64,000 bases of DNA from Pseudomonadaceae bacterium SI-3 (GTDB lineage: Bacteria; Pseudomonadota; Gammaproteobacteria; Pseudomonadales; Pseudomonadaceae), in the NCBI GenBank assembly GCA_004010935.1, contig CP026511.1:3038001-3102000 (forward strand). The letters are read 5' to 3'. Of this stretch, positions 1 through 8,201 are shown piece by piece. The notes under the pieces are model-generated. The model did no database searches. It was not told the origin of the DNA and saw only the letters and a list, made by a program, of their open reading frames with translations. The translations under genes and the position numbers were made by a program. Every line of letters begins with the position of its first letter. Position 1 is the stretch's first letter.

Positions 1-1668
1 GCTTTTCATTCGAGCCCCGACGCCATCATCATCAGCGAGCGCGGCACGGGACGATTCATCGAGGTTAACGAAGGCTTCCAACGCCTCTCAGGCTACAGTC
101 CCGAAGAAGCCATCGGCAGAACCTCTTATGAATTGGGCGTCTGGCCCAGCACGCAGCGCCAGGAGATTCTCGAACGGCTCGAACGTGACGGCCGGGTGAC
201 GAACTGGGAGATGGTCGGCCAGGATCGTCACGGTCGTTTAAAGCACATTGAAGTGTCGGTAGAACCCATCGTGCTGAACAACACAGATTGTCTGCTGTTA
301 TCCGCACGGGACATCAGCCAACTCAAGGCCGCCCACGCGCAAATTCACCACCTGGCCTATCACGACCCGTTGACGAACCTGCCTAACCGAACGCTGTTAA
401 TGGATCGCCTGACTCAGCAGACGGCGTTGCATAAACGCCACAAGCTGCGTGGCGCCCTACTGTTTCTCGACCTCGATCATTTCAAACACATCAACGACTC
501 GCTTGGACATCCGGTCGGTGACGCGGTATTGAAAATGATCACTGCCCGCCTCGAGGCCAGCATCCGACAGGAGGACACCGTAGCCCGCTTGGGTGGCGAT
601 GAATTCGTTGTGCTACTCACCGGTTTGACGGGCAAGCGCTCGGAGGTGACCCGCCATGTCCGTCAGGTCGCCGAAAAACTTCGCACCCTCCTCGCCGAGC
701 CTATGGTGTTCGAAGGCAACAGGCTGCAGGTAACGCCCAGTATCGGTATCGCCTTGATGCCTGATCACGGCGAGACGCCTGCCGATCTGCTGAAGCGCGC
801 CGACATTGCGCTATATCGGGCAAAGGACGCCGGACGCAATGCGATTCAGCTGTTCCGCACCACAATGCAACAAGCAGCCAGTGCACGCCTCCAGCTTGAG
901 AGCGAACTGCGTCTTGCCCTACAGCGCAACGAATTCGAGTTGTACCTTCAACCACAGGTCGATGCGCGCTCCGCCAGGGTGATCGGCGCCGAGGTCCTGT
1001 TGCGCTGGCATCACCCGGTGGATGGCGTGCGTTCCCCTGCCCAGTTCATCGACGTGCTCGAAGAAAGCGGCCTGATTGTCGAAGTGGGCAATTGGGTCAT
1101 CAGGGAGGCCTGTCACATCGCCGCATCGCTGTTGGCCAACGGCGTCGTTGATTCGGACAGCTTCAGCCTCTGCGTCAACATCAGTCCACGGCAGTTCCGC
1201 CAGAGTGATTTCGTCGAACGGGTTCTCGAAGCGCTCAAAGCCGTCAGCCTTCCGCACACAATGATCAAACTGGAAATCACCGAAGGCATCGTTATCCAGA
1301 ACCTGGACGACACCATCGCCAAGATGCGCCGCCTCTGCCGACAGGGCGTGAGCTTCGCCATGGACGATTTCGGCACTGGTTACTCTTCCCTCACCTACCT
1401 GAAGCGGCTACCAGTCGATGTCCTTAAGATCGATCAGTCCTTCGTTCGCGATGCACTGGATGATCCAAACGACGCCGAGATCATTCGCGCCATTGTCGCA
1501 ATGGCGCGAAGTCTAAGGCTGGAAGTGATTGCCGAAGGGGTCGAACAACAGGCGCAGCTTGACCTGCTCCAAGCGCAAGGCTGCTACCTGTATCAGGGAT
1601 ATCTCTTCAGCCGCCCTCTTCCGCCGGCAGATTTCGGAGAACTGCTCAAAACTCACTCACTCAGCTGA
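1..1668 (+). CDS. PAS-GGDEF-EAL cyclic-di-GMP signalling protein (5' partial)
   Basis: The reading frame is open from the first base, so the N-terminus lies outside the window. The first ~110 residues look like the end of a PAS domain. A GGDEF domain follows, with an intact GGDEF signature at residues 198-202 of the visible part, then an EAL domain with EVL at 331-333, DFGTG at 456-460 and a KIDQSFV motif. Such proteins make or degrade cyclic-di-GMP at the inner membrane or in the cytosol. The EAL core motif reads EVL, a tolerated variant, and the catalytic Glu and DFG Asp are present, so phosphodiesterase activity is plausible. No membrane segment is visible in this fragment. The gene ends 22 bases before a terminator-like hairpin. 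Confidence 0.93.
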   Translation, partial: AFHSSPDAIIISERGTGRFIEVNEGFQRLSGYSPEEAIGRTSYELGVWPSTQRQEILERLERDGRVTNWEMVGQDRHGRLKHIEVSVEPIVLNNTDCLLLSARDISQLKAAHAQIHHLAYHDPLTNLPNRTLLMDRLTQQTALHKRHKLRGALLFLDLDHFKHINDSLGHPVGDAVLKMITARLEASIRQEDTVARLGGDEFVVLLTGLTGKRSEVTRHVRQVAEKLRTLLAEPMVFEGNRLQVTPSIGIALMPDHGETPADLLKRADIALYRAKDAGRNAIQLFRTTMQQAASARLQLESELRLALQRNEFELYLQPQVDARSARVIGAEVLLRWHHPVDGVRSPAQFIDVLEESGLIVEVGNWVIREACHIAASLLANGVVDSDSFSLCVNISPRQFRQSDFVERVLEALKAVSLPHTMIKLEITEGIVIQNLDDTIAKMRRLCRQGVSFAMDDFGTGYSSLTYLKRLPVDVLKIDQSFVRDALDDPNDAEIIRAIVAMARSLRLEVIAEGVEQQAQLDLLQAQGCYLYQGYLFSRPLPPADFGELLKTHSLS

Positions 1669-1689
1669 AAGGCGTTTCCAGAAAACGAA

Positions 1690-1721
1690 AACCCCGCCGT
1701 GCGAACTGCGCAGGCGGGGTT
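1690..1721. terminator. Bidirectional terminator between the GGDEF-EAL gene and ibpA
   Basis: Nine-base arms AACCCCGCC and GGCGGGGTT flank a 14-base loop. The minus-strand reading is followed by a T-rich tract, which suits ibpA; the plus-strand reading can serve the GGDEF-EAL gene. Confidence 0.75.
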
Positions 1722-1750
1722 ACTGTTCAAGCTACGTGCTGGCGGCTCGC

Positions 1751-2194
1751 TCAGCCCTCCAACGCCAAACGCTCACCGTTAATTGGGATGCGCTTGGGTT
1801 TGGCCTCCTCTGGCACGACACGCTCGAGCTCGATGCTGAGAAGCCCATTTCTTAACTCTGCGCCCTTCACTTCAATATGGTCGGCGAGGCGGAACGAGAG
1901 CTTGAAAGCACGCTGGGCGATACCCTGGTGCAGGTAGGTAACGTTTTCGCCACTGTTCTCACGCTTGCCACCGCTCACAGTCAGCACGCCTCGCTCGACC
2001 TGCAAATCCAGGTCGGACTCATGGAACCCAGCGGCAGCTACGATGATGCGGTACTGATCATCGCCGTGCTTTTCCACGTTGTAGGGCGGGAACGAGCCGT
2101 TTGCATCATTGCGCAGCGCGGACTCGAACAGATCGTTGAAGCGATCGAAACCAATGGACTGACGAAACAGTGGAGCCATCGAAAAACTAGTCAT
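1751..2194 (-). CDS. ibpA: Small heat-shock protein, Hsp20/IbpA family
   Basis: This 147-residue protein has the alpha-crystallin domain layout: a short N-terminal arm (MAPLFRQSIGFDRFNDLF), a core at about 35-130 containing GVLTVSGGK, and a C-terminal tail with an IPI-type motif (RIPIN). Members are ATP-independent holdases that bind unfolding proteins in the cytosol. The start is set by a GGAG sequence 8 bases upstream. Upstream lie a sigma-32-like promoter and a ROSE-like thermometer, which fit heat control at both transcription and translation. The length is typical of Pseudomonas IbpA. Confidence 0.95.
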   Translation of the reverse strand: MTSFSMAPLFRQSIGFDRFNDLFESALRNDANGSFPPYNVEKHGDDQYRIIVAAAGFHESDLDLQVERGVLTVSGGKRENSGENVTYLHQGIAQRAFKLSFRLADHIEVKGAELRNGLLSIELERVVPEEAKPKRIPINGERLALEG

Positions 2195-2254
2195 TTTGCT
2201 GTCTCCTGATATTCAGCGAGTGGTTCATACAGGACCCGAATTCGGCATCCTGTG
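2195..2254 (-). promoter_or_regulatory. ROSE-like RNA thermometer in the ibpA leader
   Basis: The short leader can fold into two hairpins. The first pairs ACAGGA with TCCTGT (plus-strand 2229-2234 and 2248-2253) around an inner CCG/CGG stem. The second, CTCGCTGAATATCAGGAG in the RNA sense (2203-2220), pairs six bases over the Shine-Dalgarno sequence with one G bulged opposite it. A UYGCU motif facing AGGAG is the hallmark of ROSE thermometers, which block translation until heat melts the hairpin. A two-hairpin version is known for Pseudomonas ibpA. Confidence 0.8.
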
Positions 2255-2260
2255 ATGCCC

Positions 2261-2289
2261 AAAATAGGAACTGCTCGCCTGTTTTCAAG
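2261..2289 (-). promoter_or_regulatory. Sigma-32-like heat-shock promoter of ibpA
   Basis: Read on the minus strand, CTTGAAA (2283-2289) and CCTATTTT (2261-2268) are separated by 14 bases, close to the RpoH consensus CTTGAAA-N11-16-CCCCATNT. The predicted start lies at the beginning of the thermometer. Confidence 0.7.
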
Positions 2290-2310
2290 ACCGATCGTCG
2301 AGGATTTTTT

Positions 2311-3057
2311 ATGTCGAAAGTAATGTTGATAACGGGGGCCAGCCGTGGCATCGGCGCTGCCACAGCCAGGGTCGCAGCGGCTGAAGGCTACGCGTTGTGC
2401 TTGAACTTTCGATCGCGCCAGGACGCAGCCGACGAGCTATTGAACGAGCTGCACAGCCGGGGCGCGCGCGCAATTGCGGTCGAGGCGGACGTAGCGGAGG
2501 AGTCGCAAGTCATACGCTTGTTCGAAGCGCTTGATGCCGAATTCGGCAGGCTCGACGTACTAGTCAATAACGCCGGCATGCTCGAACGCCAGACGCGCCT
2601 GGAAGACATGGACAAAGCACGCCTGGAGCGCGTATTCGCGGTAAATGTATTCGGTAGCTTTCTCTGCGCCCGCGAGGCGGTCAAGCGCATGTCCACTCGC
2701 AACGGTGGTACCGGCGGTGCCATCGTCAACGTCTCCTCAATTGCAGCCAAACTCGGCGCGCCCAACGAGTACATCGACTACGCGGCCGCCAAGGGCGCGA
2801 TAGATAGCATGACCCTCGGGCTGGCCAAAGAAGTGGCTGCAGAGGGCATCCGGGTCAATGCCGTACGGCCTGGCGTGATCCATACAGAAATTCACGCCAG
2901 TGGTGGCGAGCCCGATCGCATCGAGCGCGTAAGGAGCAGCGTGCCCATGGGCCGGGGCGGTGAAGCGAAAGAGGTCGCTGAAGCGATCCTCTGGTTGGCC
3001 AGCGACAAGGCCAGCTACACCAGCGGCGCTCTTCTTGATGTGAGCGGAGGACGCTAA
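2311..3057 (+). CDS. Short-chain dehydrogenase/reductase, YgfF-like
   Basis: The 248-residue protein has a complete classical SDR core: a TGASRGIG dinucleotide-binding motif at 8-15, NNAG at 86-89, a catalytic Ser at about 142-143 and YAAAK at 157-161. It closely resembles E. coli YgfF by recall, down to the C-terminal [11 protein letters not shown]-type region. The substrate is unknown; this branch is often labelled glucose/3-oxoacyl reductase-like without proof. It is transcribed divergently from ibpA, so the intergenic region may carry promoters for both. Its stop codon overlaps the stop of the convergent dusC gene. Confidence 0.88.
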   Translation: MSKVMLITGASRGIGAATARVAAAEGYALCLNFRSRQDAADELLNELHSRGARAIAVEADVAEESQVIRLFEALDAEFGRLDVLVNNAGMLERQTRLEDMDKARLERVFAVNVFGSFLCAREAVKRMSTRNGGTGGAIVNVSSIAAKLGAPNEYIDYAAAKGAIDSMTLGLAKEVAAEGIRVNAVRPGVIHTEIHASGGEPDRIERVRSSVPMGRGGEAKEVAEAILWLASDKASYTSGALLDVSGGR

Positions 3058-4028
3058 ACAGCCGCCTTAAAACCCTGCGCGTTTACGTCTAGACCCAGCA
3101 GTGCGTCGAGCCGATCGCAGTCGTTTTCCCGCCGAACCTGAGCGAACAGCGTAACGGCTTGCGGATAGTTACGGGTAAGCAGGGATAACCATTGTTTGAA
3201 ACGACCTGGCGCATAGCGCGGAGACATCTTGCGTCGCGCCTGCATCCAGAAATCGGCCAAAAGCGGTTGCAGATCTTCCCAACTCAGCGGCTCGAGCGGC
3301 GCACCGGCCTTTGCCGCCGCGATCTGCCGAGCCAGATCCGGCCGACAAACCAGTCCGCGGCCTAGCATGATGTCCTCAACTCCGCTGACCTCACGGCAAC
3401 GTCGCCAGTCCTCGACCGACCAAATATCGCCATTGGCAAACACCGGCACATTGACGACGTCCCTAACCTTAGCCACCCACTCCCAATGCGCTGGAGGCTT
3501 GTATCCCTCGACCTTGGTCCGCGCATGCACAACCAGCTGCGCAGCACCGCCATCAACCAGTGCACGGGCACAGTCGAGCGCGCCGCCCTTGTGGTCAAAA
3601 CCCAAACGCATCTTCGCGGTAACCGGTATATGCGCCGGAACCGCCTTACGTACTTCGTGAAGGATGGAATGAAGCAGATCCGGCTCCCTGAGCAGAACGG
3701 CGCCACCGCGGGATTTATTGACCGTTTTGGCTGGGCAGCCGAAATTTAGATCGATTGCAGGGGCGCCGAGGCTACACGCAAACGCCGCGTTGTCAGCCAG
3801 GCAGAGCGGATCCGAGCCCAGCAACTGCACACGCAACGGCGTACCTGCGCGGGTTGCCGCGCCGTGTTCAAGCTCGGAAGCAAGCTTAAGAAAACTAGAT
3901 GCCGGTAACAGACGATCCGACACACGGATGAATTCGGTCACGCACCAGTCAACAGCGCCAACACGGGTGAGAACGTCGCGGAGAATGTCATCAACGAGCC
4001 CTTCCATAGGCGCCAAGGCGATCTGCAT
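3054..4028 (-). CDS. dusC: tRNA-dihydrouridine(16) synthase
   Basis: The 324-residue protein starts with the Dus FMN-binding strand ([11 protein letters not shown]) and has the catalytic-Cys motif [15 protein letters not shown], with Cys98 as the proton donor. The family reduces specific uridines in tRNA D-loops with NADPH and FMN. The [13 protein letters not shown] segment after the first strand is typical of DusC, which modifies U16, rather than of DusA or DusB. The length matches E. coli DusC (~315 aa). The TAG stop overlaps the TAA of the convergent SDR gene, so the two coding regions share four bases. Confidence 0.92.
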   Translation of the reverse strand: MQIALAPMEGLVDDILRDVLTRVGAVDWCVTEFIRVSDRLLPASSFLKLASELEHGAATRAGTPLRVQLLGSDPLCLADNAAFACSLGAPAIDLNFGCPAKTVNKSRGGAVLLREPDLLHSILHEVRKAVPAHIPVTAKMRLGFDHKGGALDCARALVDGGAAQLVVHARTKVEGYKPPAHWEWVAKVRDVVNVPVFANGDIWSVEDWRRCREVSGVEDIMLGRGLVCRPDLARQIAAAKAGAPLEPLSWEDLQPLLADFWMQARRKMSPRYAPGRFKQWLSLLTRNYPQAVTLFAQVRRENDCDRLDALLGLDVNAQGFKAAV

Positions 4029-4193
4029 TAGAAACGACCCAACCGAGAAAGCGCTGCATTGTACGGACGCCAGCCATGGTAAGAAATGTGCGCGTCACGC
4101 CAATCGGCAGACTGCATCCGACACCAGGCACTAAGCCAAAAGGTACTAGGGTTGAGCCTGCAAACGCGGACGCTTTATCTCAGTCACAAGTAA

Positions 4194-4661
4194 TCAAAGT
4201 CCGAGTCTGGCTGCACTGGCCTTGTAATGCTCCGCCTGCTGCACGTCTCGTGCGAGGCCATGGCCTCCCGCCGTGTACAGCTGAGCCAACCTGGTTGCCG
4301 CTAAGGGGTGCCCTGCCTCGACGGCAAGCTTCCACCAATGCGCGGCCTTGGCACCGTCTGGCCCGTGAGTAGCGTCTTCGCCCAGGCTGATGACACCCAT
4401 CTGGTAAGCGGCCTTGGCATCGCCCTTTTCGGCAGCCAGACGCAGCAGACGTATACCCTCCTGCCTAGCACCAAATCCCTGTCCTCGAAACAGCAGGATA
4501 TGGCCATAAAAGCTTTGCGCCTTCGAATCGCCAATCGCAGCCATGCGCGAAAATTGGCCCTCCATCCAGCGCCACAGTTTCGGTTGCTGAACGGCCCAAC
4601 GTGAGCTCATCAATTTGCGAGCAAACAGATAACCGACTCGCGCACGGATATTATTCAGCAT
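4194..4661 (-). CDS. Sel1-like repeat protein
   Basis: This 155-residue protein has tandem Sel1-type helical repeats with the A-x-x-L-A/G-x-x-Y pattern, for example RLLRLAAEKGDAKAAYQMG, AHWWKLAVEAGHPLAATRLAQLY and AEHYKASAARLG. Such repeats are protein-interaction scaffolds; the partner cannot be read from sequence. There is no clear signal peptide, although the N-terminus is basic and hydrophobic. Its ATG overlaps the stop of the upstream gene as TAATG, which implies translational coupling with the unknown protein before it. Confidence 0.85.
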   Translation of the reverse strand: MLNNIRARVGYLFARKLMSSRWAVQQPKLWRWMEGQFSRMAAIGDSKAQSFYGHILLFRGQGFGARQEGIRLLRLAAEKGDAKAAYQMGVISLGEDATHGPDGAKAAHWWKLAVEAGHPLAATRLAQLYTAGGHGLARDVQQAEHYKASAARLGL

Positions 4662-5056
4662 TACGGAATCCCTGGATAATCAAACTCGAACACTCGCGCA
4701 ACCTCACCTGCGTGCCAGGATGCGGCCGCAGAACCGTCTGCCGGACCAGAAAAGCGCCCGAGGCGAGTAGCACATTCGAAAAAACCGGTTCTTGGCAGAC
4801 GACTTGCCCCTTGGCTCACCACCAACGCACTACGTAGCGGCCTATCCGCACGGGCATCCAGCGCAGCCAGATGTTCCAGCGCGGCTGTCAAGGTTTGCAT
4901 GGCAGGCGCCGGTAACTGGAGCCGCTCGACCAACGCGCGGTAAGTGACCAGATGGCGCTGTCGCCGCACCTCAGCCAACTCGTCCAACAACGCCTGCCAA
5001 TGTGGACGACTGATGCGAATTGACGCTGCGGTGCCTGTCACGCCTCCTGCTGCCAT
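4661..5056 (-). CDS. Conserved protein of unknown function, coupled to an XRE regulator
   Basis: I do not recognise a named family with certainty. The 131-residue protein has an N-terminal helical part (HWQALLDELAEVRRQRHLVTYRALVERLQLPAP) that could be a winged-helix-like unit, then a PLRSALVVSQGASRLPRTGFFECATRLGR segment that resembles a motif I recall from scattered bacterial proteins of unknown role. No membrane segment is seen. Its ATG lies inside the end of the XRE gene, overlapping by 19 bases, and its stop overlaps the Sel1 gene start. The three genes therefore form one coupled unit. Confidence 0.7.
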   Translation of the reverse strand: MAAGGVTGTAASIRISRPHWQALLDELAEVRRQRHLVTYRALVERLQLPAPAMQTLTAALEHLAALDARADRPLRSALVVSQGASRLPRTGFFECATRLGRFSGPADGSAAASWHAGEVARVFEFDYPGIP

Positions 5057-5370
5057 CCTTCGATCTCCAATGCGCGGGCGAGTGCGCGACGTATCGCATT
5101 ATCGGGATCGCGTTCACCGCTTTCGATGAGGGCGAGATAAGCAGGGCTGATACCCACCGAGCGCGCCAGCGCTTCTTGGCTCAACCCCTTAGCCTCCCGC
5201 AACATCGGCAACGTTCCGAAAGTTGGCAATGCGCCTAGAGCAGTATCACTTGCCTCCACTGGCTTTGCGGCGCTTACGTCACGCCCGTTCGTCAGCAGAG
5301 TCTGATACTCCTCCCACGGCAGCACGGCATACTCTGGCTTACCGTCCCGCATGATGACCTGAACACTCAT
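5038..5370 (-). CDS. XRE-family regulator with antitoxin-like N-terminus
   Basis: In this 110-residue protein the C-terminal half is a clear Cro/CI helix-turn-helix (LREAKGLSQEALARSVGISPAYLALIESGERDPDNAIRRALARALEI). The first ~27 residues (VQVIMRDGKPEYAVLPWEEYQTLL) resemble the Phd/YefM-type or HigA-associated strand-helix in which a protein says what it is and where the next residue 'Y' anchors the fold. This layout is common in orphan antitoxin-like regulators. It leads a coupled three-gene set, which suggests autoregulation. No recognisable toxin lies beside it. Confidence 0.88.
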   Translation of the reverse strand: MSVQVIMRDGKPEYAVLPWEEYQTLLTNGRDVSAAKPVEASDTALGALPTFGTLPMLREAKGLSQEALARSVGISPAYLALIESGERDPDNAIRRALARALEIEGWQQEA

Positions 5371-5513
5371 CCGCTACCCCGACCGTAGTCTCAAATTGGA
5401 AAGTCGGGATCTTACCAGTCCACGCGTCTATTTTTTTCGACACCAGCCGGTCGCACCAAAGAATGAGGAACGGGGCTGCACGAGCCATTCGAAAGAACTA
5501 ATCCAGGGTCTTT

Positions 5514-5981
5514 TTACCGCCCGACATTCCGCCCGTTGCTAACGTCGCTATCCATTGGCTCGTCCAAGGAGGGTAACCGGTCGATACTTGCTCGTATATC
5601 CGCTGACTGGCTGTCTCTCCAGGTCCGAAACGCCTGCAACTCGCCAGACCACTTGCGGATTATCCAACCCAGTACTGCCAGATCATCAACGAAGCCAAGA
5701 CCTGGAATCCAGTCGGGGATAGCGTCCAAGGGGGACAGGAAATACAACAAACCAGCTACCGCAGCCACCAGCGCGGGTCTGCTGACCTGCCGATATTCGC
5801 CTCGCCACCACGCCACACACAGTTGCTGCAGCAAACCAAGATCTTCACGCAGACCTTTCATCAACCCACCCTGAGCCGAGCGTTTGCGCGCGACCGCAAG
5901 GAGCACGATAGGCAACCGGCCCCGAGCGAGCACACGTTGCGCCATCGGTAGGTATTTAAAGAAATTCCAAGGTGTTTTCAT
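5514..5981 (-). CDS. YkvA/DUF1232 family membrane-associated protein
   Basis: The 155-residue protein carries the DUF1232 signature LLYFLSPLDAIPDWIPGLGFVDDLAVLGWIIRKW near its middle, preceded by a hydrophobic stretch. Family members are small predicted inner-membrane proteins of unknown function. The gene stands alone, 143 bases downstream of the XRE gene's start on the other side, with its own upstream region. Confidence 0.85.
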   Translation of the reverse strand: MKTPWNFFKYLPMAQRVLARGRLPIVLLAVARKRSAQGGLMKGLREDLGLLQQLCVAWWRGEYRQVSRPALVAAVAGLLYFLSPLDAIPDWIPGLGFVDDLAVLGWIIRKWSGELQAFRTWRDSQSADIRASIDRLPSLDEPMDSDVSNGRNVGR

Positions 5982-6459
5982 CAGATACCTCCGACTAGAG
6001 CTGCTTTGCCCGGTCTCTAAAAGTATCCACAGAACCTGTGGATAAGCTTGTGAACAGCGGCTGGATGACTGGCTGGAACGCCCACGTGACGTGGCCTCTA
6101 AACAGATCGGCGGCTCTTTACTCAGCGCAAATAAATCTTTTCAAATCAGTAAGTTATAAAAACCCAATGAGTAGCTGCGCCGCGTACATGTGTCTTCTCA
6201 GACAAGACGGTTATCAATGTGAATAACCGTAACATGTCAACGCCTTTTTAAGGCTAATTCGGCCTCAAAGGCGGTAAACAAAGCTAGCTGAGCGTTCTAA
6301 CAAGGACAGCGCGCGTAGGCCCGCGTTCCTCCTACCTACCGGACCGGGATAGCCAACGCAGCAGAACCGGCCCGATTTGAGAGCGGGTCTGCGCAGCACC
6401 GTTACAGACATAAAAAAGCCGGTCGAATGACCGGCTTCGTTTATTCAAAAATAGGCGGA
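5982..6459. other. Gene-free region with DnaA-box matches and inverted repeats
   Basis: I see no convincing gene in these 478 bases. There are two perfect matches to the DnaA box TTATNCACA, both on the minus strand (6037-6045 and 6218-6226), and an 8-of-9 match at 6023-6031 that forms an inverted repeat with the first box. An 8-base perfect inverted repeat (ACGGTTAT/ATAACCGT, 6207-6214 and 6223-6230) overlaps the second box. A nested hairpin spans 6241-6273 (CGCCTTT/AAAGGCG outside, AGGC/GCCT inside). The middle is AT-rich compared with the surroundings. Confidence 0.6.
6416..6437 (-). terminator. Rho-independent terminator of comEA
   Basis: Perfect 9-base arms AAGCCGGTC and GACCGGCTT enclose a GAAT loop. 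Read on the minus strand the stem is followed by six T residues, 23 bases after the comEA stop. Confidence 0.88.
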
Positions 6460-6777
6460 TCAGTTAACGCCAAGTTTTGTTCGATTTTTTTCTAAAGTGG
6501 CCGCACCGATTCCTTTAACTTCGAGGAGCTCGTCGACGGCGGTGAATGGGCCATGCGCTTCGCGATAAGCAACGATCGCCTTGGCCTTTGTTGCGCCAAT
6601 ACCCTTGAGTTCGCGGGTCAGGGTTTCGGCGTCGGCCGAATTGATGTTGATCGGCGCTGCTTGCTGGGCCGCTGCAACCACTACGGGGTCAGCTGACTTG
6701 GTCGGGCCAGCGAAACTGCTTAGAGAGACGCTAGCGAGCAGAGCGAATATGGAAGCGGATATAAATGACTTAAGCAT
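6460..6777 (-). CDS. comEA: ComEA-family helix-hairpin-helix DNA-binding protein
   Basis: The 105-residue protein has a signal peptide (residues 1-23, ending SSFA) and a C-terminal pair of helix-hairpin-helix motifs (INSADAETLTRELKGIGATKAKAIVAYREAHGPF and VDELLEVKGIGAATLEKNRTKL). Proteins of this form bind double-stranded DNA in the periplasm and pull it in during natural transformation. It lacks the long linker and membrane anchor of Gram-positive ComEA, as is normal in Gram-negatives. Natural competence is established in P. stutzeri, but a role here is inferred. It has its own terminator. Confidence 0.88.
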   Translation of the reverse strand: MLKSFISASIFALLASVSLSSFAGPTKSADPVVVAAAQQAAPININSADAETLTRELKGIGATKAKAIVAYREAHGPFTAVDELLEVKGIGAATLEKNRTKLGVN

Positions 6778-6903
6778 TGTTCATGTCCTTATGAGTGTCA
6801 GATTAGCGACGCGGTACTCCATGCGCCGCAATGACACTCTAAGTCGCACCAATAGCAAGTCAAATCGGGCTGCTTATTCTGTGAACCGTGCCCTCCGGGC
6901 GAC

Positions 6904-8190
6904 TCAACGCATCACGTTGAACAGACTCAATCCCGCGATCTTCACATAACTCTGCTGGGCTGCTTCAAGCACCACCGTCTGCATCGATAGCCGAGACAGC
7001 GCTTCAGCGTAGTCGAGCTCACGCAGCTCGGCCTGCACGCCTTTGTTGACCAGCGCAACATCTTCGTTATCAGTTTGTGTTGTTTCGATTACATTGAGTC
7101 GAGCCCCGATGTTTCCGCGCGCCTGGTCAACACTGACCATGCCGTGGTCAAGGTTGGTTAGGGCCACGGCTACGGTATCGCGAACGCCGTTGCTACTGGT
7201 CGCAGGGCTTTCCAAAGCCATACGCAAGCTCGCAATTGTGTCGAGAATGCCCTGCTTGTTAGCTACTGGTCCGGTCGTTATAGCTCCGGTCCCGGAATCA
7301 ATACTGATTTTTCCGGGTAGAACGACTGCCCGCTCGCCACCTACCGACGCCCCATCCAACTGCAGCACGACGCCAGAAAAAACTAGCTTGTCCGATTTAT
7401 CCGCATCGTCATCCATTCTGCCCGTTGCCAGGGGGGGCGCGGTGCTTGTGTCGGCGCCATACTCGAAAACCCGATAAGTCCGCTCATCAGGGGCATCGTT
7501 GAAGACGATTTCGATCCCAGCGCTTGGAAACGCGCTGAACGCAACCTCGTCTTGCACAAGTGGAGCGGACACACGAAGAGTTGATCCAGTCGGCTCGGTT
7601 GCGAGAGCACTATTCAGCCGCCCAGCATTTGTTACGCTCTCGAAAATGGATTTACCGTTGTCACTGATAGGTACGTTCAGCGAACTCGCAACTTGCAACT
7701 TCCGCTGCCCCTCATCCCCCTGATAGCTGTAGCTGCCGTCCGCACCTCGAACAAAGGGCTGAGTCTTGCCCTGAAACCCAGAGAACAAATATTCCCCTCG
7801 CGCGTTTCGGGTATTCATCAGCGATAACAGCTCATCCTCGCGCTCGCCCAACTCAGCGGCAATCGCCTTTCGATCCTGCGGATCTAGGGCCCCGTTGCCT
7901 GCCTGTACAGCCAGCTCCCGCACTCGCTGTAGTACGGTGTTGACGGAGTTCAGCGTCACCTCTTCTTGGGTCAAACTGTTCTTCGCCGCTGTCAGATTGG
8001 AGTTGTATTGGCTCAGCACATTCTGTTGCTGTTCAAGTTGCAATAAACGCACTGACGCAACCGGATCGTCCGCCGGCGTCAGGATGCGATTGCCCGTGCT
8101 GATCTGCTCCTGTGTGCGGGTTGCATTGGAGTAGTTGCGCTGAATACCGGCTACGCCGTTATTGAATGCTTGCAGAGTCGAGATGCGCAT
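6904..8190 (-). CDS. flgL: Flagellar hook-filament junction protein FlgL (HAP3)
   Basis: The 428-residue protein has the flagellin-like N-terminus (MRISTLQAFNNGVAGIQRNYSNATRTQEQISTGNRI) and C-terminus (EALSRLSMQTVVLEAAQQSYVKIAGLSLFNVMR) that pair as a coiled coil, with a variable centre. FlgL joins the hook-associated FlgK zone to the filament and is exported by the flagellar type III system. It is the last gene of flgFGHIJKL, 11 bases after flgK. A 47-base inverted-repeat region follows it before comEA. Confidence 0.96.
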   Translation of the reverse strand: MRISTLQAFNNGVAGIQRNYSNATRTQEQISTGNRILTPADDPVASVRLLQLEQQQNVLSQYNSNLTAAKNSLTQEEVTLNSVNTVLQRVRELAVQAGNGALDPQDRKAIAAELGEREDELLSLMNTRNARGEYLFSGFQGKTQPFVRGADGSYSYQGDEGQRKLQVASSLNVPISDNGKSIFESVTNAGRLNSALATEPTGSTLRVSAPLVQDEVAFSAFPSAGIEIVFNDAPDERTYRVFEYGADTSTAPPLATGRMDDDADKSDKLVFSGVVLQLDGASVGGERAVVLPGKISIDSGTGAITTGPVANKQGILDTIASLRMALESPATSSNGVRDTVAVALTNLDHGMVSVDQARGNIGARLNVIETTQTDNEDVALVNKGVQAELRELDYAEALSRLSMQTVVLEAAQQSYVKIAGLSLFNVMR

Positions 8191-8201
8191 GGGCGGGCCT
8201 G

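Noticed and set aside
3054-3057. Overlapping stop codons of the SDR gene and dusC as a special signal
   Set aside because: Convergent stop overlap of this size is common in compact genomes.
6038-6226. A 62-codon plus-strand frame in the gene-free region near 6 kb
   Set aside because: It has no ribosome site and unusual composition, and it overlaps the DnaA-box motifs.
5982-6459. The DnaA-box region as a chromosomal origin
   Set aside because: No dnaA, dnaN, rpmH or gyrB is nearby, and only two perfect boxes are seen, so oriC is unlikely.
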